64,000 nt of DNA, taken from Mesorhizobium sp. Lineage in GTDB: Bacteria > Pseudomonadota > Alphaproteobacteria > Rhizobiales > Rhizobiaceae. The position numbers were made by a program, and so were the translations under genes. The notes beneath the pieces are model-generated. The model searched no databases, was not told where the DNA came from, and worked only from the letters and a program-made list of their open reading frames with translations. The stretch lies in the NCBI RefSeq assembly GCF_024710845.1, contig NZ_JANJTZ010000033.1:124001-188000 (forward strand), written 5' to 3'. Of the stretch, positions 36,771 to 45,305 are shown piece after piece; the first letter of the stretch is position 1; every line of letters begins with the position of its first letter.

Positions 36771-37781
36771 TTACGCCACCGGAACGTTCTCGGCGATCTT
36801 GTCGCCCATGATCGCCGCCGCCTTGGCCGCGCCTGCGCTGCTCGGATGGATCTCGTCGGTGTTCCAGTCTGCGGCGGAGGTGAAGGCAGGCTTGAGGTTC
36901 ACGTAGACGACCTTGTAGTCCGCATGCGCTGCGTTCTGCGTGCTGGCAAACGCCTTCAGCCGGACGTTGAACCGGTCGACCATCGCCGCCACGATCCTGC
37001 GCGCCAGGCTGCTCGTCGCGTCGAAGCCGAGCGCTTCCAGCTTCGTACCAATGTATTGACCTCCCTGACGCGGCCGCGCATGCGCGTAACCGTGCACATA
37101 GAGCGTCGCCTTCGGGTTCGTCACCGTGCGCACATGGCCTGCGAGTGTCCCGTAGTGGCCGATCACCGTGTCGAGCGCGTTGTCGAAGGACGTCTTGATG
37201 TAGCTGTTCGCGTCCGCAGGATCAGTGCCCGCGGCCCCGAAGCGCTTCACATGGGTTCCCACCGAGGCGAGCACGTCATTGCCGCCGCCCGAGAACATGA
37301 AATGCCGGTAGAGGCCGGAGCCGAGCGGCACCAGGTAATTGTTCTTCTTGGTCGTGACCATCTTGCCGATCTCGTCGCCCCACATGGCGAGCTTCGGGAT
37401 GTCGTAGGTCTTGCGCAGCACGTCGACCATGTCGTCCGGCCAGCCGATATTCGGCAGCCGGAACCATGAATCGCCCTCGGCGAGTACCTTCATCCTCGCC
37501 GCGGCCGCCGCGGTGGTCCGCGCCCGGGCGCGCCCTGACGATGCCGGAACCGGCGCGGAGAGCCTCTCCTCGGCGTCGAAATAGAGCTTCGTGACGGTCC
37601 GCGCGCCCGGACGCTTGCCCTCCTTGTCGACGCGTTTCGTCAGCTTCAGCGCCGGCGCGAACGGCTTCGATTTCTTCTCGTCGGGTTCGAAGTAGAGTTT
37701 GATCTCTCCCTTCGTCAGCAGGCCTGCGCTGATGCGGCGGCGCAGTTCGGACAGAGTGATGGTTTCCCCACGCGGCGGCAT
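36771..37781 (-). CDS. SGNH/GDSL-type hydrolase
   Basis: A 336-residue protein. A basic N-terminal region (1-95) holds two similar segments, IKLYFEPDEKK and TKLYFDAEERL. A C-terminal SGNH hydrolase domain (about 97-330) follows, with Ser105 in AEGDSWF, Asn168 in SGGGNDV, and the catalytic Asp/His pair in TDEIHPSSAG. No signal peptide was seen. The block order matches serine esterases of the SGNH superfamily; the substrate is unknown. Composition returns to GC-rich here, after the AT-rich gene. Confidence 0.86.
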   Translation of the reverse strand: MPPRGETITLSELRRRISAGLLTKGEIKLYFEPDEKKSKPFAPALKLTKRVDKEGKRPGARTVTKLYFDAEERLSAPVPASSGRARARTTAAAAARMKVLAEGDSWFRLPNIGWPDDMVDVLRKTYDIPKLAMWGDEIGKMVTTKKNNYLVPLGSGLYRHFMFSGGGNDVLASVGTHVKRFGAAGTDPADANSYIKTSFDNALDTVIGHYGTLAGHVRTVTNPKATLYVHGYAHARPRQGGQYIGTKLEALGFDATSSLARRIVAAMVDRFNVRLKAFASTQNAAHADYKVVYVNLKPAFTSAADWNTDEIHPSSAGAAKAAAIMGDKIAENVPVA

Positions 37782-37948
37782 GTCGAACCCTCCCGGTCAA
37801 CGATCTTCGCCATACTCTGCCATGAACCGCACAAGCGCGCTGTGAAACCGCTCACGCGTCCGACCGTTCGGTCTCTATGTGACGGAGCTTACAGACCCGA
37901 CGACCGTAACGCGGTTCTCTTTGAAACATATGCGCAGAGGAGGCTTCG

Positions 37949-38452
37949 ATGCCGACGATCATCCACAACCAGATCCAGCAGCCGCAGCCCTTCGACCTCG
38001 TCGGTGACCCGATCCGCATCTCCGGCATCGGCCAGGGCTTCGAGGCGGTGCTCAACTGGCGCGTCCACGACGGCCACGACGAGCGCACCGGCTTCTTCAA
38101 TGTCGGCGGCGGCACCGGCGAGCACGGGCAGTTCCAGGTGGCGGCCGCGATCGGCGCCGCCGCGTTTCAGCTCGACCGGCTGTTCGTCGAAGTCTACGAG
38201 GAGAGCGCGGCCGACGGGTCCGAGGTCAACAAGGTCATCGTGCCGGTGATCTACGGCCCGCGCATCGTCGATGGCTATATCGGCTTGCGCCTCCACCGCG
38301 TGGTGGCCGGCGACACGCTGTCGAAGATCGCCCAGCAGAACTACGGCGACCCGAACCTGTTCGGCCTCATCCAGCGGGCAAACCCGCACGTCATCACGAA
38401 TCCGAACCAGATTTTCGTCGGACAGGAACTGAAGGTGCCGATCGGTATCTGA
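37949..38452 (+). CDS. Gmad2-like immunoglobulin-fold plus LysM protein
   Basis: A 167-residue protein. The N-terminal part (about 15-105) resembles the Gmad2 Ig-like domain (IRISGIGQGFEAVLNWRVHDG, EVYEESAADGSEVNKVIVPV). The C-terminal LysM (about 118-165, HRVVAGDTLSKIAQQNYGDPNLFGLIQRANP) binds peptidoglycan-type glycans. No signal peptide is apparent, so localisation is uncertain; LysM domains without export signals also occur. It is divergent from the SGNH gene (167 nt apart), and the two may form a cell-envelope pair. Confidence 0.88.
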   Translation: MPTIIHNQIQQPQPFDLVGDPIRISGIGQGFEAVLNWRVHDGHDERTGFFNVGGGTGEHGQFQVAAAIGAAAFQLDRLFVEVYEESAADGSEVNKVIVPVIYGPRIVDGYIGLRLHRVVAGDTLSKIAQQNYGDPNLFGLIQRANPHVITNPNQIFVGQELKVPIGI

Positions 38453-38464
38453 GCGCAACTCGCG

Positions 38465-39430
38465 TCAGCTGGTCTTTTCCGTCGCCGGGGTCACGGACGC
38501 CAGCCTGTGGACGTTGGGTTCGGCGATCTTCCAGGCGAGTCCGACGGAAGACAGCAGGCGCAGCGACAGATAGGTCACGTCGACTTCCCACCACCTGTGG
38601 CCGTGGCGGGCCGAGCGCGGGTCGGCGTGATGGTTGTTGTGCCAGCCCTCCCCGTTCGTCACCAGCGCAACGAAGAAATTGTTGCGGCTCTCCTCCCCCG
38701 TCTCATAGGTCTGATAGCCGAACATGTGGGCGAGGGAATTGACCGACCAGGTCAGGTGCCAGACGAAGACCGTGCGCACGAACACGCCCCAGACCAGCAC
38801 GCTCGCGCCGAACTGGAGCGCCTCCGCCCGCGTCCCGCCGGTCGCAAGTTCGAAGGCGAAACCTGCTGCGAAGAAGACCGCCCAGGATGCGATGATCGTG
38901 CCGAGGTAGACGGTCTGCTTCTCCATGCTGCGGTAGAACGGATCGCGCAGGATGTCCTTCGCGTAGCGCGGGTAGATCTGCGTGCGTTCCATCTCCGGCG
39001 GCCGCACGAACAGCCATCCCATGTGCGCCCAGAGAAACGTCACGATCGGGCTGTGCGGATCGGGCTCCTCGTCGGAATGCTCGTGGTGGCGGCGGTGAAC
39101 CGCGACCCAGCGCGCGGGCGTGTCCTGGAACGACAGGATCGCCAGCAGCACCAGCGCTCGCTCCACCGCTTTCGGGCATTGATAGCCGCGATGCGTCAAG
39201 AGCCGGTGATAGCCGAGATTGATGCCCAGCGTTCCGAAGACATAGGCGCCGAACAGCGTCAGGACGACCCCGGTCCACGAAAACAGCCATGGAACGAAGG
39301 CGAGCAGCGCCATCGCGTGGTAGAAGCCGATGCCGACGACGTTCACCCAGTCGATCCTGCGCGGCTCGCGCTCGGACGAGACCCTGAACTCCGTGTCTTT
39401 CGGCAGCTGGTTCACGCAAATCTCCTGCAT
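38465..39430 (-). CDS. Acyl-CoA/fatty acid desaturase
   Basis: A 321-residue membrane di-iron desaturase. Three His boxes are present: HRLLTH (about 75), HRRHHEH (about 111), and HNNHH (about 260) near the C-terminus, with four predicted helices around them. The arrangement is that of delta-9-type acyl-CoA desaturases, which introduce a cis double bond into saturated acyl chains. It is convergent with the LysM gene by 12 nt. The gene is single, with no partner. Confidence 0.93.
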   Translation of the reverse strand: MQEICVNQLPKDTEFRVSSEREPRRIDWVNVVGIGFYHAMALLAFVPWLFSWTGVVLTLFGAYVFGTLGINLGYHRLLTHRGYQCPKAVERALVLLAILSFQDTPARWVAVHRRHHEHSDEEPDPHSPIVTFLWAHMGWLFVRPPEMERTQIYPRYAKDILRDPFYRSMEKQTVYLGTIIASWAVFFAAGFAFELATGGTRAEALQFGASVLVWGVFVRTVFVWHLTWSVNSLAHMFGYQTYETGEESRNNFFVALVTNGEGWHNNHHADPRSARHGHRWWEVDVTYLSLRLLSSVGLAWKIAEPNVHRLASVTPATEKTS

Positions 39431-39487
39431 GGCGGAACGAATGCCACGCGGGAAGAATAAGGCAGGTGCGCGGCAAATGCCAGCGCG

Positions 39488-39940
39488 CTATCCGATGCGG
39501 GCGATCTTGGCGCTGCGTTCCTTGGCGTCGTCGATCATCCGGTTGGCGATCTGCATGCGGATGAGGGCGCGGTCGCGCAGATCCTCCGACACGCGGTCGG
39601 GATGGTTGGCAAATGCGAACTCGCGGCGGATGTGATCGAGCGCATCGGGTGTTTCGCGGCCCGTCAGGCGCAGCTCCTGCGCGATGTCGAAAGGTTCGAT
39701 CGACGGCTGCTCCAACAGCTGGGAAAGCTCCGGCTCGATCGAGAAATGATCGGCGGCGGCAAAGAGATATTCCGCCGCGGCTTCCGGGTCGCTCACCGTC
39801 GCCGTGCGATCGGCCGCGCGCCGGCCAAGGATGTCGAACGGTATTTTTGGACGCGCCGGCGCCGTCGGCTCCTCCGTGCCGTTGGAGGCAAGCGCCTCGT
39901 CAAGCAGTGACGCGAAGTCTCTCGTTGTGAACCCAGCCAT
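39488..39940 (-). CDS. J-domain-like protein of unknown function
   Basis: A 150-residue acidic protein. Its C-terminal part (about 98-145) carries an HPD tripeptide at residues 113-115 (ANHPDRVSED) between two helical segments, followed by IRMQIANRMIDDAKE. This matches the helix II-HPD-helix III layout of a DnaJ J domain, but the overall domain is short. The N-terminal 95 residues are unrecognised. A role as an atypical co-chaperone is possible but unproven. Confidence 0.68.
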   Translation of the reverse strand: MAGFTTRDFASLLDEALASNGTEEPTAPARPKIPFDILGRRAADRTATVSDPEAAAEYLFAAADHFSIEPELSQLLEQPSIEPFDIAQELRLTGRETPDALDHIRREFAFANHPDRVSEDLRDRALIRMQIANRMIDDAKERSAKIARIG

Positions 39941-40160
39941 GACAGTCTCCTCGCCTACACATGCGAGCCGTCTAACAAGCTGCGATCCTAGCTGCCTGGC
40001 GTTAACAAGATTCGCCGGAAATCCGGCGAATCTTCGCGAATTGGGTCAAGTCGGGGCGGCGCGGATGCGACGCATGGCAGCCATGCTTTTGCTGCACTGC
40101 AACAAAGCCGTAATCAACGTATCTTAGATGCATCGGGAGGGACAATATGGAGCCGAATCG

Positions 40161-40325
40161 ATGGCGTTCTTCACCGAACTGTTTTCGCGCCCGCGCCCGA
40201 AGGAAATGGCGCGGTATCAGGCCGCTCTCGCGGTCCTCAATTCAATGAGCAATACCGACCGGGCCGACATTCGCATCAAGCCGGCGGATTTCCCCCGCAT
40301 CGCCCGCGAGATGTCGACCCGCTGA
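40161..40325 (+). CDS. Small DUF1127-like protein
   Basis: A 54-residue basic protein, MAFFTELFSRPRPKEMARY, whose C-terminus (SNTDRADIRIKPADFPRIAREM) resembles DUF1127 proteins, small cytoplasmic proteins common in alphaproteobacteria and linked to RNA or phosphate metabolism. A GGAG ribosome site lies 8 nt upstream of ATG 40161, favouring it over an upstream ATG at 40128. Function is unknown. Confidence 0.65.
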   Translation: MAFFTELFSRPRPKEMARYQAALAVLNSMSNTDRADIRIKPADFPRIAREMSTR

Positions 40326-40342
40326 GAAACTTCGCCCGCGGC

Positions 40343-40849
40343 TCAGCCGCGGCCGAAGAAGACGCCCTTGCCGAGCGGCGCGCCTTTGTGCCGCAGGATG
40401 TCGTAGGCGGTTACGACATGGAAGTAGAAATTGCCCATCGCGTAGGCCAGCAGGTACTGCTGGCCGGTGAAGGACAGTTCGAGCGAGCCGGCCTTGATCA
40501 CGATGGGCCGTTCCTCCGAACCGTCGATCTCCTCGGGCTTGTAGCTCTCCAGATGCTTGCGAACCGTGGCGATGCGCGCCTGCAGGTCGGCGAAGCTCGC
40601 CTCCGTATCGTCGATCTTCAGGATATCCTTGCCGGCGAGGCGGGCGGGCGCGCCCTTGGCATGATCGGTCGCGATCTGCACCTGCTTCGTCAGCGGCAGC
40701 ATATCGGGCGCAAGGCGTGCAGCCAGCAGGTCGGCGGGATCGATGCCGTTCTGCGCCGCGAACGCCTCGCCCTTGGACAGCACGTGCGACAGGTTCTTCA
40801 GCACCCCGGAAAAGACAGGCACCGACGCCTGGTACATCGAAATGGTCAT
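40343..40849 (-). CDS. DUF1993 family protein
   Basis: A 168-residue protein starting MTISMYQASVPVFSGVLKNLSHVLSKG, with characteristic LAPDMLPLTKQVQIATDHAKGAPARLAG and the C-terminal YLLAYAMGNFYFHVVTAYDILRHKG segment. These fit DUF1993, a DinB-like helical bundle family of unknown function. It is convergent with the DUF1127-like gene (17 nt apart) and divergent from the exported gene at 40978. The start excludes a long open but shadow-like upstream extension. Confidence 0.9.
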   Translation of the reverse strand: MTISMYQASVPVFSGVLKNLSHVLSKGEAFAAQNGIDPADLLAARLAPDMLPLTKQVQIATDHAKGAPARLAGKDILKIDDTEASFADLQARIATVRKHLESYKPEEIDGSEERPIVIKAGSLELSFTGQQYLLAYAMGNFYFHVVTAYDILRHKGAPLGKGVFFGRG

Positions 40850-40977
40850 GTGATCTTCATCCCCTATGCCCGAGCCTCGGGCGGCGCAGGGATAGACCCG
40901 CGATCCTTGGCGCGCAAGCGCCGCGAGGGCGCCGCATTCGGTGATATCATCAGCGTTTGGGGGATGGAGGGAGAACC

Positions 40978-42000
40978 ATGCGATTCGCTTCTGCGGCCTT
41001 TGCGCTCGCGGCATTCACGGCCTTCACCGGCGCGGCACCGGCTCAGGAACAGCCGTATCTCGACGACCGCTCGACCCCGCAGGCGCTGGTCAGATCGCTC
41101 TACAACGCGATCAACCGCAAGGAATATGCACGCGCCTACGCCTACTTCGCCAACCCGCCCGCGCCGACATTGAACGACTATGCCAAGGGCTATGACGAGA
41201 CCGAGGCTGTGACGCTGGTCGTCGGCACGCCGGCCCAGGAAAGCGCCGCCGGCAGTACCTTCTACACACTGCCCATCGCCATTTCCGCGACCGGCGCCAA
41301 CGAGCAGGTCTTCGCCGGCTGCTATACGATGCGGCTCGCGAACCCGCAGATCCAGGGCGATCCGTACAAGCCGCTCGCCATCGAGAAAGGCTCGCTTTCG
41401 CCGGTGTCCGGCCCGATCGAGACCGCCCTGCCCGCTTCCTGCCCCGACAGCCCGCCTCTGCCCGCCCAGAACGCGGTTCTCGAGCGCGCGAAAGCGAAGT
41501 TCATGGGGTCGCGCCTGGATTCCTGCCAGATCGAGGAAGGCAACGAACCGCAGGCCTGGGACATCAGCTACCACTACACGTCCGACACCGCGGACGAGCC
41601 GGCGCGGAAGGCCACGCTGGTCCGTTTCTACTGCTCGCGCGGCGCCTACAACGAGGTCCACGTCTATTATCTCGCCGACGATATCGGCGAGATGCGCGAA
41701 CTTCACTTCGCCGTGCCGGAGCTCGACATCCACTATGAAAACAACGACTCGGACGCGAAGGTCGAGAGCATCAACGTCATCGGCTTCAACACCGAAGACG
41801 GACTTGTGAACTCGGAGTTCAATCCGGCCACCAACACGATCGGTTCCTGGTCGAAATGGCGCGGCATCGGCGACGCCTCATCCGTCGGCACATGGATCTT
41901 CCGCAACGGCGATTTCGCGCTGGTGAAGTTCGAGGTCGATGCGTCCTACGACGGCGAGATCGAGCACCAGACCGTGGTCGACTACGATACCCCGCCCTGA
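40978..42000 (+). CDS. Exported DUF1176-like protein
   Basis: A 340-residue protein with a signal peptide (FASAAFALAAFTAFTGAAPAQ). The N-terminal half (about 25-140) looks like a SnoaL/NTF2-style helical-strand region (LYNAINRKEYARAYAYF). The C-terminal part contains WRGIGDASSVGTWIFRNGDFAL, resembling DUF1176 domain ends. Function is unknown; periplasmic placement is likely. The GGAGGGAGAACC ribosome site decides the start at 40978. It abuts the convergent DUF1330-like gene exactly at 42000/42001. Confidence 0.78.
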   Translation: MRFASAAFALAAFTAFTGAAPAQEQPYLDDRSTPQALVRSLYNAINRKEYARAYAYFANPPAPTLNDYAKGYDETEAVTLVVGTPAQESAAGSTFYTLPIAISATGANEQVFAGCYTMRLANPQIQGDPYKPLAIEKGSLSPVSGPIETALPASCPDSPPLPAQNAVLERAKAKFMGSRLDSCQIEEGNEPQAWDISYHYTSDTADEPARKATLVRFYCSRGAYNEVHVYYLADDIGEMRELHFAVPELDIHYENNDSDAKVESINVIGFNTEDGLVNSEFNPATNTIGSWSKWRGIGDASSVGTWIFRNGDFALVKFEVDASYDGEIEHQTVVDYDTPP

Positions 42001-42420
42001 TTACTCGCCGAAACCCGCCCCGCCGGCTTTCGGCGCCGTCCGGATCAGGCGGGAATCCTCGACGGCCGCCTGCCGGTGTATGACCGCCTTCTGGTAGTCA
42101 GGATCCTTCACCATCTCGACGAAAGCGGCGGCCGACGGATATTCCGCTATGAAGCAGAGGTCCCAGCGCTCCTCCGCCGGACCGATCAGCATCAGGCGGA
42201 AATCGCCGCTCCAGGCGATCCGTCCACCAACGCGTCGGAAGATCGGCCCGCTCTCGCGCCCATAGGCGGCATAGGCTTCCTGGCCGGTCGCCTCCCTGCC
42301 GTCCGGATAGGCGGCACGCTCGCGCAGCCGCACGAGGTTCAGCATGTGGATCGGTCCGTCGTCCGGCAACCGCCGGAATTCGCCGAACCTCTCGCGCGTC
42401 GGATCGATATGGCCGCTCAT
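42001..42420 (-). CDS. DUF1330-like protein
   Basis: A 139-residue dimeric ferredoxin-fold-like protein with PIHMLNLVRLRERAAYPDGREATGQEAYAAY and the later FIAEYPSAAAFVEMVKDPDYQKAVIHRQAAVEDSRLI segment, fitting DUF1330. No catalytic role is established for the family. The stop codon abuts the convergent exported gene. The next gene upstream on the strand, the exported hydrolase at 42429, lies 8 nt away, so they may be co-transcribed. Confidence 0.86.
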   Translation of the reverse strand: MSGHIDPTRERFGEFRRLPDDGPIHMLNLVRLRERAAYPDGREATGQEAYAAYGRESGPIFRRVGGRIAWSGDFRLMLIGPAEERWDLCFIAEYPSAAAFVEMVKDPDYQKAVIHRQAAVEDSRLIRTAPKAGGAGFGE

Positions 42421-42428
42421 GTCCTCTC

Positions 42429-43298
42429 CTATCTCGACAACATCCAGTTGAGGATGTCGCGCCAGTCCGTCATCCGGATCGGCGTTCCGTGGGTTCCCGT
42501 CTCGAAGCGTACCAGCCGCACCGGGTATTCCGCCTTCTTCAGCTTCTCGTACATCGCCTCCTGGGTGTCGACCGGAAACACCGTGTCCTTGCTCCCCTGC
42601 CCCAGATAGAGCGGCACCTTGCGCTTATAGGCGGGGCTGCCGGAGAAGTCGTCCGAGGTGAACGAGCCGAGCAGCAGCAGGCCCGAGAGCTTGCCCGAGA
42701 CGGACGGATCGTCCGCCAGCCCCCAGCAGATCGCCCCGCCCATCGAGCCGCAGGCGGCGAAGATCGGCGCACCGGGCGAGCGCGATTCATAATGGTCGAG
42801 AAGTGCGGCGATCTCCGCCACGCCCTTCGGTCCGAACTCTGAGAAGTCGGGCGACAGATACAGGCCGCCATTCTCCCACATCAGGTTCTTGATGCGGTTG
42901 AAATTGCCGCCGAAGGTGAAGTCGTCGACACCCTGCCGCCGGCTGCCGCCCTGGCCATGCATGTAGATGACGATCGCCGACGCGCCATCCGCCTTGCCGA
43001 CGGCGAAATGGCGGATCTCACCTTGCCCGGTCTTCAGCGACAGGTCCTTCTGCGCGCTGCGGACCGACAGACGCACATAGTCGCCCTTCACGCGCCGCTC
43101 CGGCACCTCGTCGCGCTGGTTGATGTCGCGCATTTCCTTGTAGTCGACCACCAGCCGGCCGCCACCGTCCTCCTCGGCGAGCAGGCCGGGATAGGCGAAC
43201 AGATCGTCCTTGAACGGCTTCAGCGTCAGCGCCGAGGCGCTGGAAAGGACCGAAAGGAAGAAGGACACGGCCAGCGCCGCCATCAGTGGAATCCGCAT
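42429..43298 (-). CDS. Exported alpha/beta hydrolase
   Basis: A 289-residue protein with a signal peptide (MAALAVSFFLSVLSSASA) and an alpha/beta hydrolase fold. The oxyanion region is YMHGQGGSRRQG, the nucleophile elbow ACGSMGGAI contains Ser, and the likely catalytic His is in FETGTHGTP, with Asp in GSKDTVFPVD. It resembles secreted esterases, but the substrate is unknown. The start MRIPLMAALA at 43298 is chosen by the signal peptide; the longer frame upstream is shadow. DUF1330 lies 8 nt downstream. Confidence 0.88.
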   Translation of the reverse strand: MRIPLMAALAVSFFLSVLSSASALTLKPFKDDLFAYPGLLAEEDGGGRLVVDYKEMRDINQRDEVPERRVKGDYVRLSVRSAQKDLSLKTGQGEIRHFAVGKADGASAIVIYMHGQGGSRRQGVDDFTFGGNFNRIKNLMWENGGLYLSPDFSEFGPKGVAEIAALLDHYESRSPGAPIFAACGSMGGAICWGLADDPSVSGKLSGLLLLGSFTSDDFSGSPAYKRKVPLYLGQGSKDTVFPVDTQEAMYEKLKKAEYPVRLVRFETGTHGTPIRMTDWRDILNWMLSR

Positions 43299-43445
43299 GC
43301 GCGGACCATAGTGAAAGACGGCGCAGGAAGGAAAGGCGCTGCCTCTTTTCCTTTGGGGAAGGTTTTCAACGGGAGAAACCGGCCGGTGCCTCGACGGGCC
43401 GGCGGCTTTCTGTTTTGCTTCCGACTCCCACTGGAGGGAAATGAC

Positions 43446-43700
43446 ATGGGTATCGAAAGTCTTCTCGTCTTCATCATCGTCGGCGCCATTGCCGGCTGGC
43501 TCGCCGGACTTATCGTCAAGGGCTACGGCTTCGGTCTTCTGGGTAACATCGTAGTCGGCATCGTCGGCGCACTGGTTGCGGGCTTGATCCTGCCGCGTCT
43601 CGGACTGCAGGTCGGCGGCGGCGTCCTCGCCGCGATCATCAACGCCACGATCGGCGCGGTGATCCTCCTCGTTCTCATCAGGCTCGTCAAAAGCGCCTGA
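43446..43700 (+). CDS. GlsB/YeaQ/YmgE-family stress membrane protein
   Basis: An 84-residue membrane protein with three glycine-rich helices, ESLLVFIIVGAIAGWLAGLIVKG, GLLGNIVVGIVGALVAGLILP and ILLVLIRLV, matching the transglycosylase-associated/GlsB family. These occur in stress-response operons and are of unknown function. A GGAGGGAAATGAC ribosome region precedes ATG 43446. It is followed by a 10-bp hairpin without a T tract at 43708-43731. Confidence 0.9.
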   Translation: MGIESLLVFIIVGAIAGWLAGLIVKGYGFGLLGNIVVGIVGALVAGLILPRLGLQVGGGVLAAIINATIGAVILLVLIRLVKSA

Positions 43701-43707
43701 CGCTGGC

Positions 43708-43731
43708 GGGAGCCGGCCCCGGCCGGCTCCC
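43708..43731. terminator. GC-rich hairpin after the GlsB-like gene
   Basis: A perfect 10-bp inverted repeat GGGAGCCGGC (43708-43717) with GCCGGCTCCC (43722-43731) has a CCCG loop and starts 7 nt after the stop. No T tract follows on either strand, so termination would have to be Rho-assisted or the hairpin may protect mRNA ends. Confidence 0.4.
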
Positions 43732-43844
43732 CGTCTGGGCCGCCTGCTCGAAAAAGTGCGGGAATTCGTCCGGCGACGAAACATTTATCGGCCGCAGTCG
43801 TATCTGCCCCAGCATTCCCGCAGACCAGGCAGGCGACAGCGCTG

Positions 43845-45305
43845 ATGACCATTGAACGACGAACCGATCCGGCGCGACCGGTCATCGTGCTCTTCCGGCA
43901 CGATTTACGCCTGTCGGACAATCGCGCCCTCACGGAGGCCGTCGCCACCGGCAAGCCGATCGTGGCCGCTTTCGTGCGCGACGATGAGGCGCCGGGCGGA
44001 CGGCCGATCGGCGGAGCGCGACGCTGGTGGCTTCACCGCTCGCTCGTGGCTCTCGCGCAAGACCTGAAATCGCTGGGCGTCCCCCTCGTCCTGCGGCGCG
44101 GCGAGATGCAGGCGATCGTCGCTTCGCTGGTCGAGGAGACCGGCGCCGACATGGTCGTCTGGAACCGGCGCTACGATCCCCACGCCGCTACGGCGGACAG
44201 GACGATGAAATCGACCATGTCGGCCGAGGGTGTCCGCTGCCTCAGCTTCGATGGCTTTCTGCTGCACGAGCCCTGGACGCTGAAGACGGGTTCGGGCGGC
44301 CCCTACAAGGTCTACACGCCGTTCCGGCGCGCTCTGCTCGCTGCGGGTGAGCCGCGCGCACCGCTTCCCGCGCCGACAAGGCTCGCCGCCTTTTCCGGCA
44401 GAGCCAGCTCGGAAGACCTCGCCGATTGGAACCTGTTGCCCGCGCAGCCGAACTGGGCCGGGGGCCTCGGCGCCGAATGGACACCGGGCGAAGTCGGCGC
44501 CCTCCGGCGCCTCGACGATTTCCTGTCAGGCGCTATCGACCACTATGCGCAGGGCCGCGACATACCTGGCACGCGCTCGACCTCCCGGCTGTCGCCGCAC
44601 CTCGCTCATGGTGAAATCTCACCGTTCCAGATCTGGCACGCCGTCCACAACCTCAAATCCCCGTCACCAGACGACGCCGAGAAATTCTTGGCGGAACTCG
44701 CCTGGCGCGAGTTCTCATGGCATCTCCTGTTCCACTTCCCCCACCTCCCAACCGGGAACTTCAACCCGCGGTTCGACGCCTTCGAATGGGGTAGCGACGA
44801 GACATCCCTACGCCTCTGGCAAAAGGGCCTCACCGGCTATCCGATCGTCGACGCGGGCATGCGCGAGCTCTGGCGGACCGGCTGGATGCACAACCGGGTG
44901 CGCATGGTCGCCGCGTCGTTTCTGATCAAGCACCTCCTGATCGACTGGCGCGAGGGCGAGCGCTGGTTCTGGGACACGCTCGTCGACGCCGATCCGGCAA
45001 ACAACGCCGCCAGCTGGCAGTGGGTGGCTGGATCGGGCGCCGACGCCGCCCCCTATTTCCGTGTCTTCAATCCCGTCCTGCAAGGCGAGAAGTTCGATCC
45101 GAAGGGCGTTTATGTTCGCGAATTCGTCCCCGAGCTCGCCGCATTGCCGGATAATCGGCTTCACCGCCCATGGGAGGCGGACGAGGCCACACTTTCTTCC
45201 GCCGGCGTGAAACTCGGCGCGACCTATCCCGTAGCTGTTGTCGACCACCAGAAAGCGCGCGAGCGCGCTCTGGCGGCGTACAACGCTACGCGAGGGGACG
45301 AATGA
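43845..45305 (+). CDS. phrB: Deoxyribodipyrimidine photolyase
   Basis: A 486-residue photolyase, which repairs cyclobutane pyrimidine dimers using light. The N-terminal photolyase domain has VIVLFRHDLRLSDNRAL. The FAD-binding C-terminal domain includes TSRLSPHLAHGEISPFQIW, ELAWREFSWHLLFHFP, and GYPIVDAGMRELWRTGWMHNRVRM. Length fits class I CPD photolyases. Its stop overlaps the next ATG by 4 nt, so it heads a coupled operon with the FAD protein, DUF1365 and the CFA-like methyltransferase. Confidence 0.95.
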   Translation: MTIERRTDPARPVIVLFRHDLRLSDNRALTEAVATGKPIVAAFVRDDEAPGGRPIGGARRWWLHRSLVALAQDLKSLGVPLVLRRGEMQAIVASLVEETGADMVVWNRRYDPHAATADRTMKSTMSAEGVRCLSFDGFLLHEPWTLKTGSGGPYKVYTPFRRALLAAGEPRAPLPAPTRLAAFSGRASSEDLADWNLLPAQPNWAGGLGAEWTPGEVGALRRLDDFLSGAIDHYAQGRDIPGTRSTSRLSPHLAHGEISPFQIWHAVHNLKSPSPDDAEKFLAELAWREFSWHLLFHFPHLPTGNFNPRFDAFEWGSDETSLRLWQKGLTGYPIVDAGMRELWRTGWMHNRVRMVAASFLIKHLLIDWREGERWFWDTLVDADPANNAASWQWVAGSGADAAPYFRVFNPVLQGEKFDPKGVYVREFVPELAALPDNRLHRPWEADEATLSSAGVKLGATYPVAVVDHQKARERALAAYNATRGDE

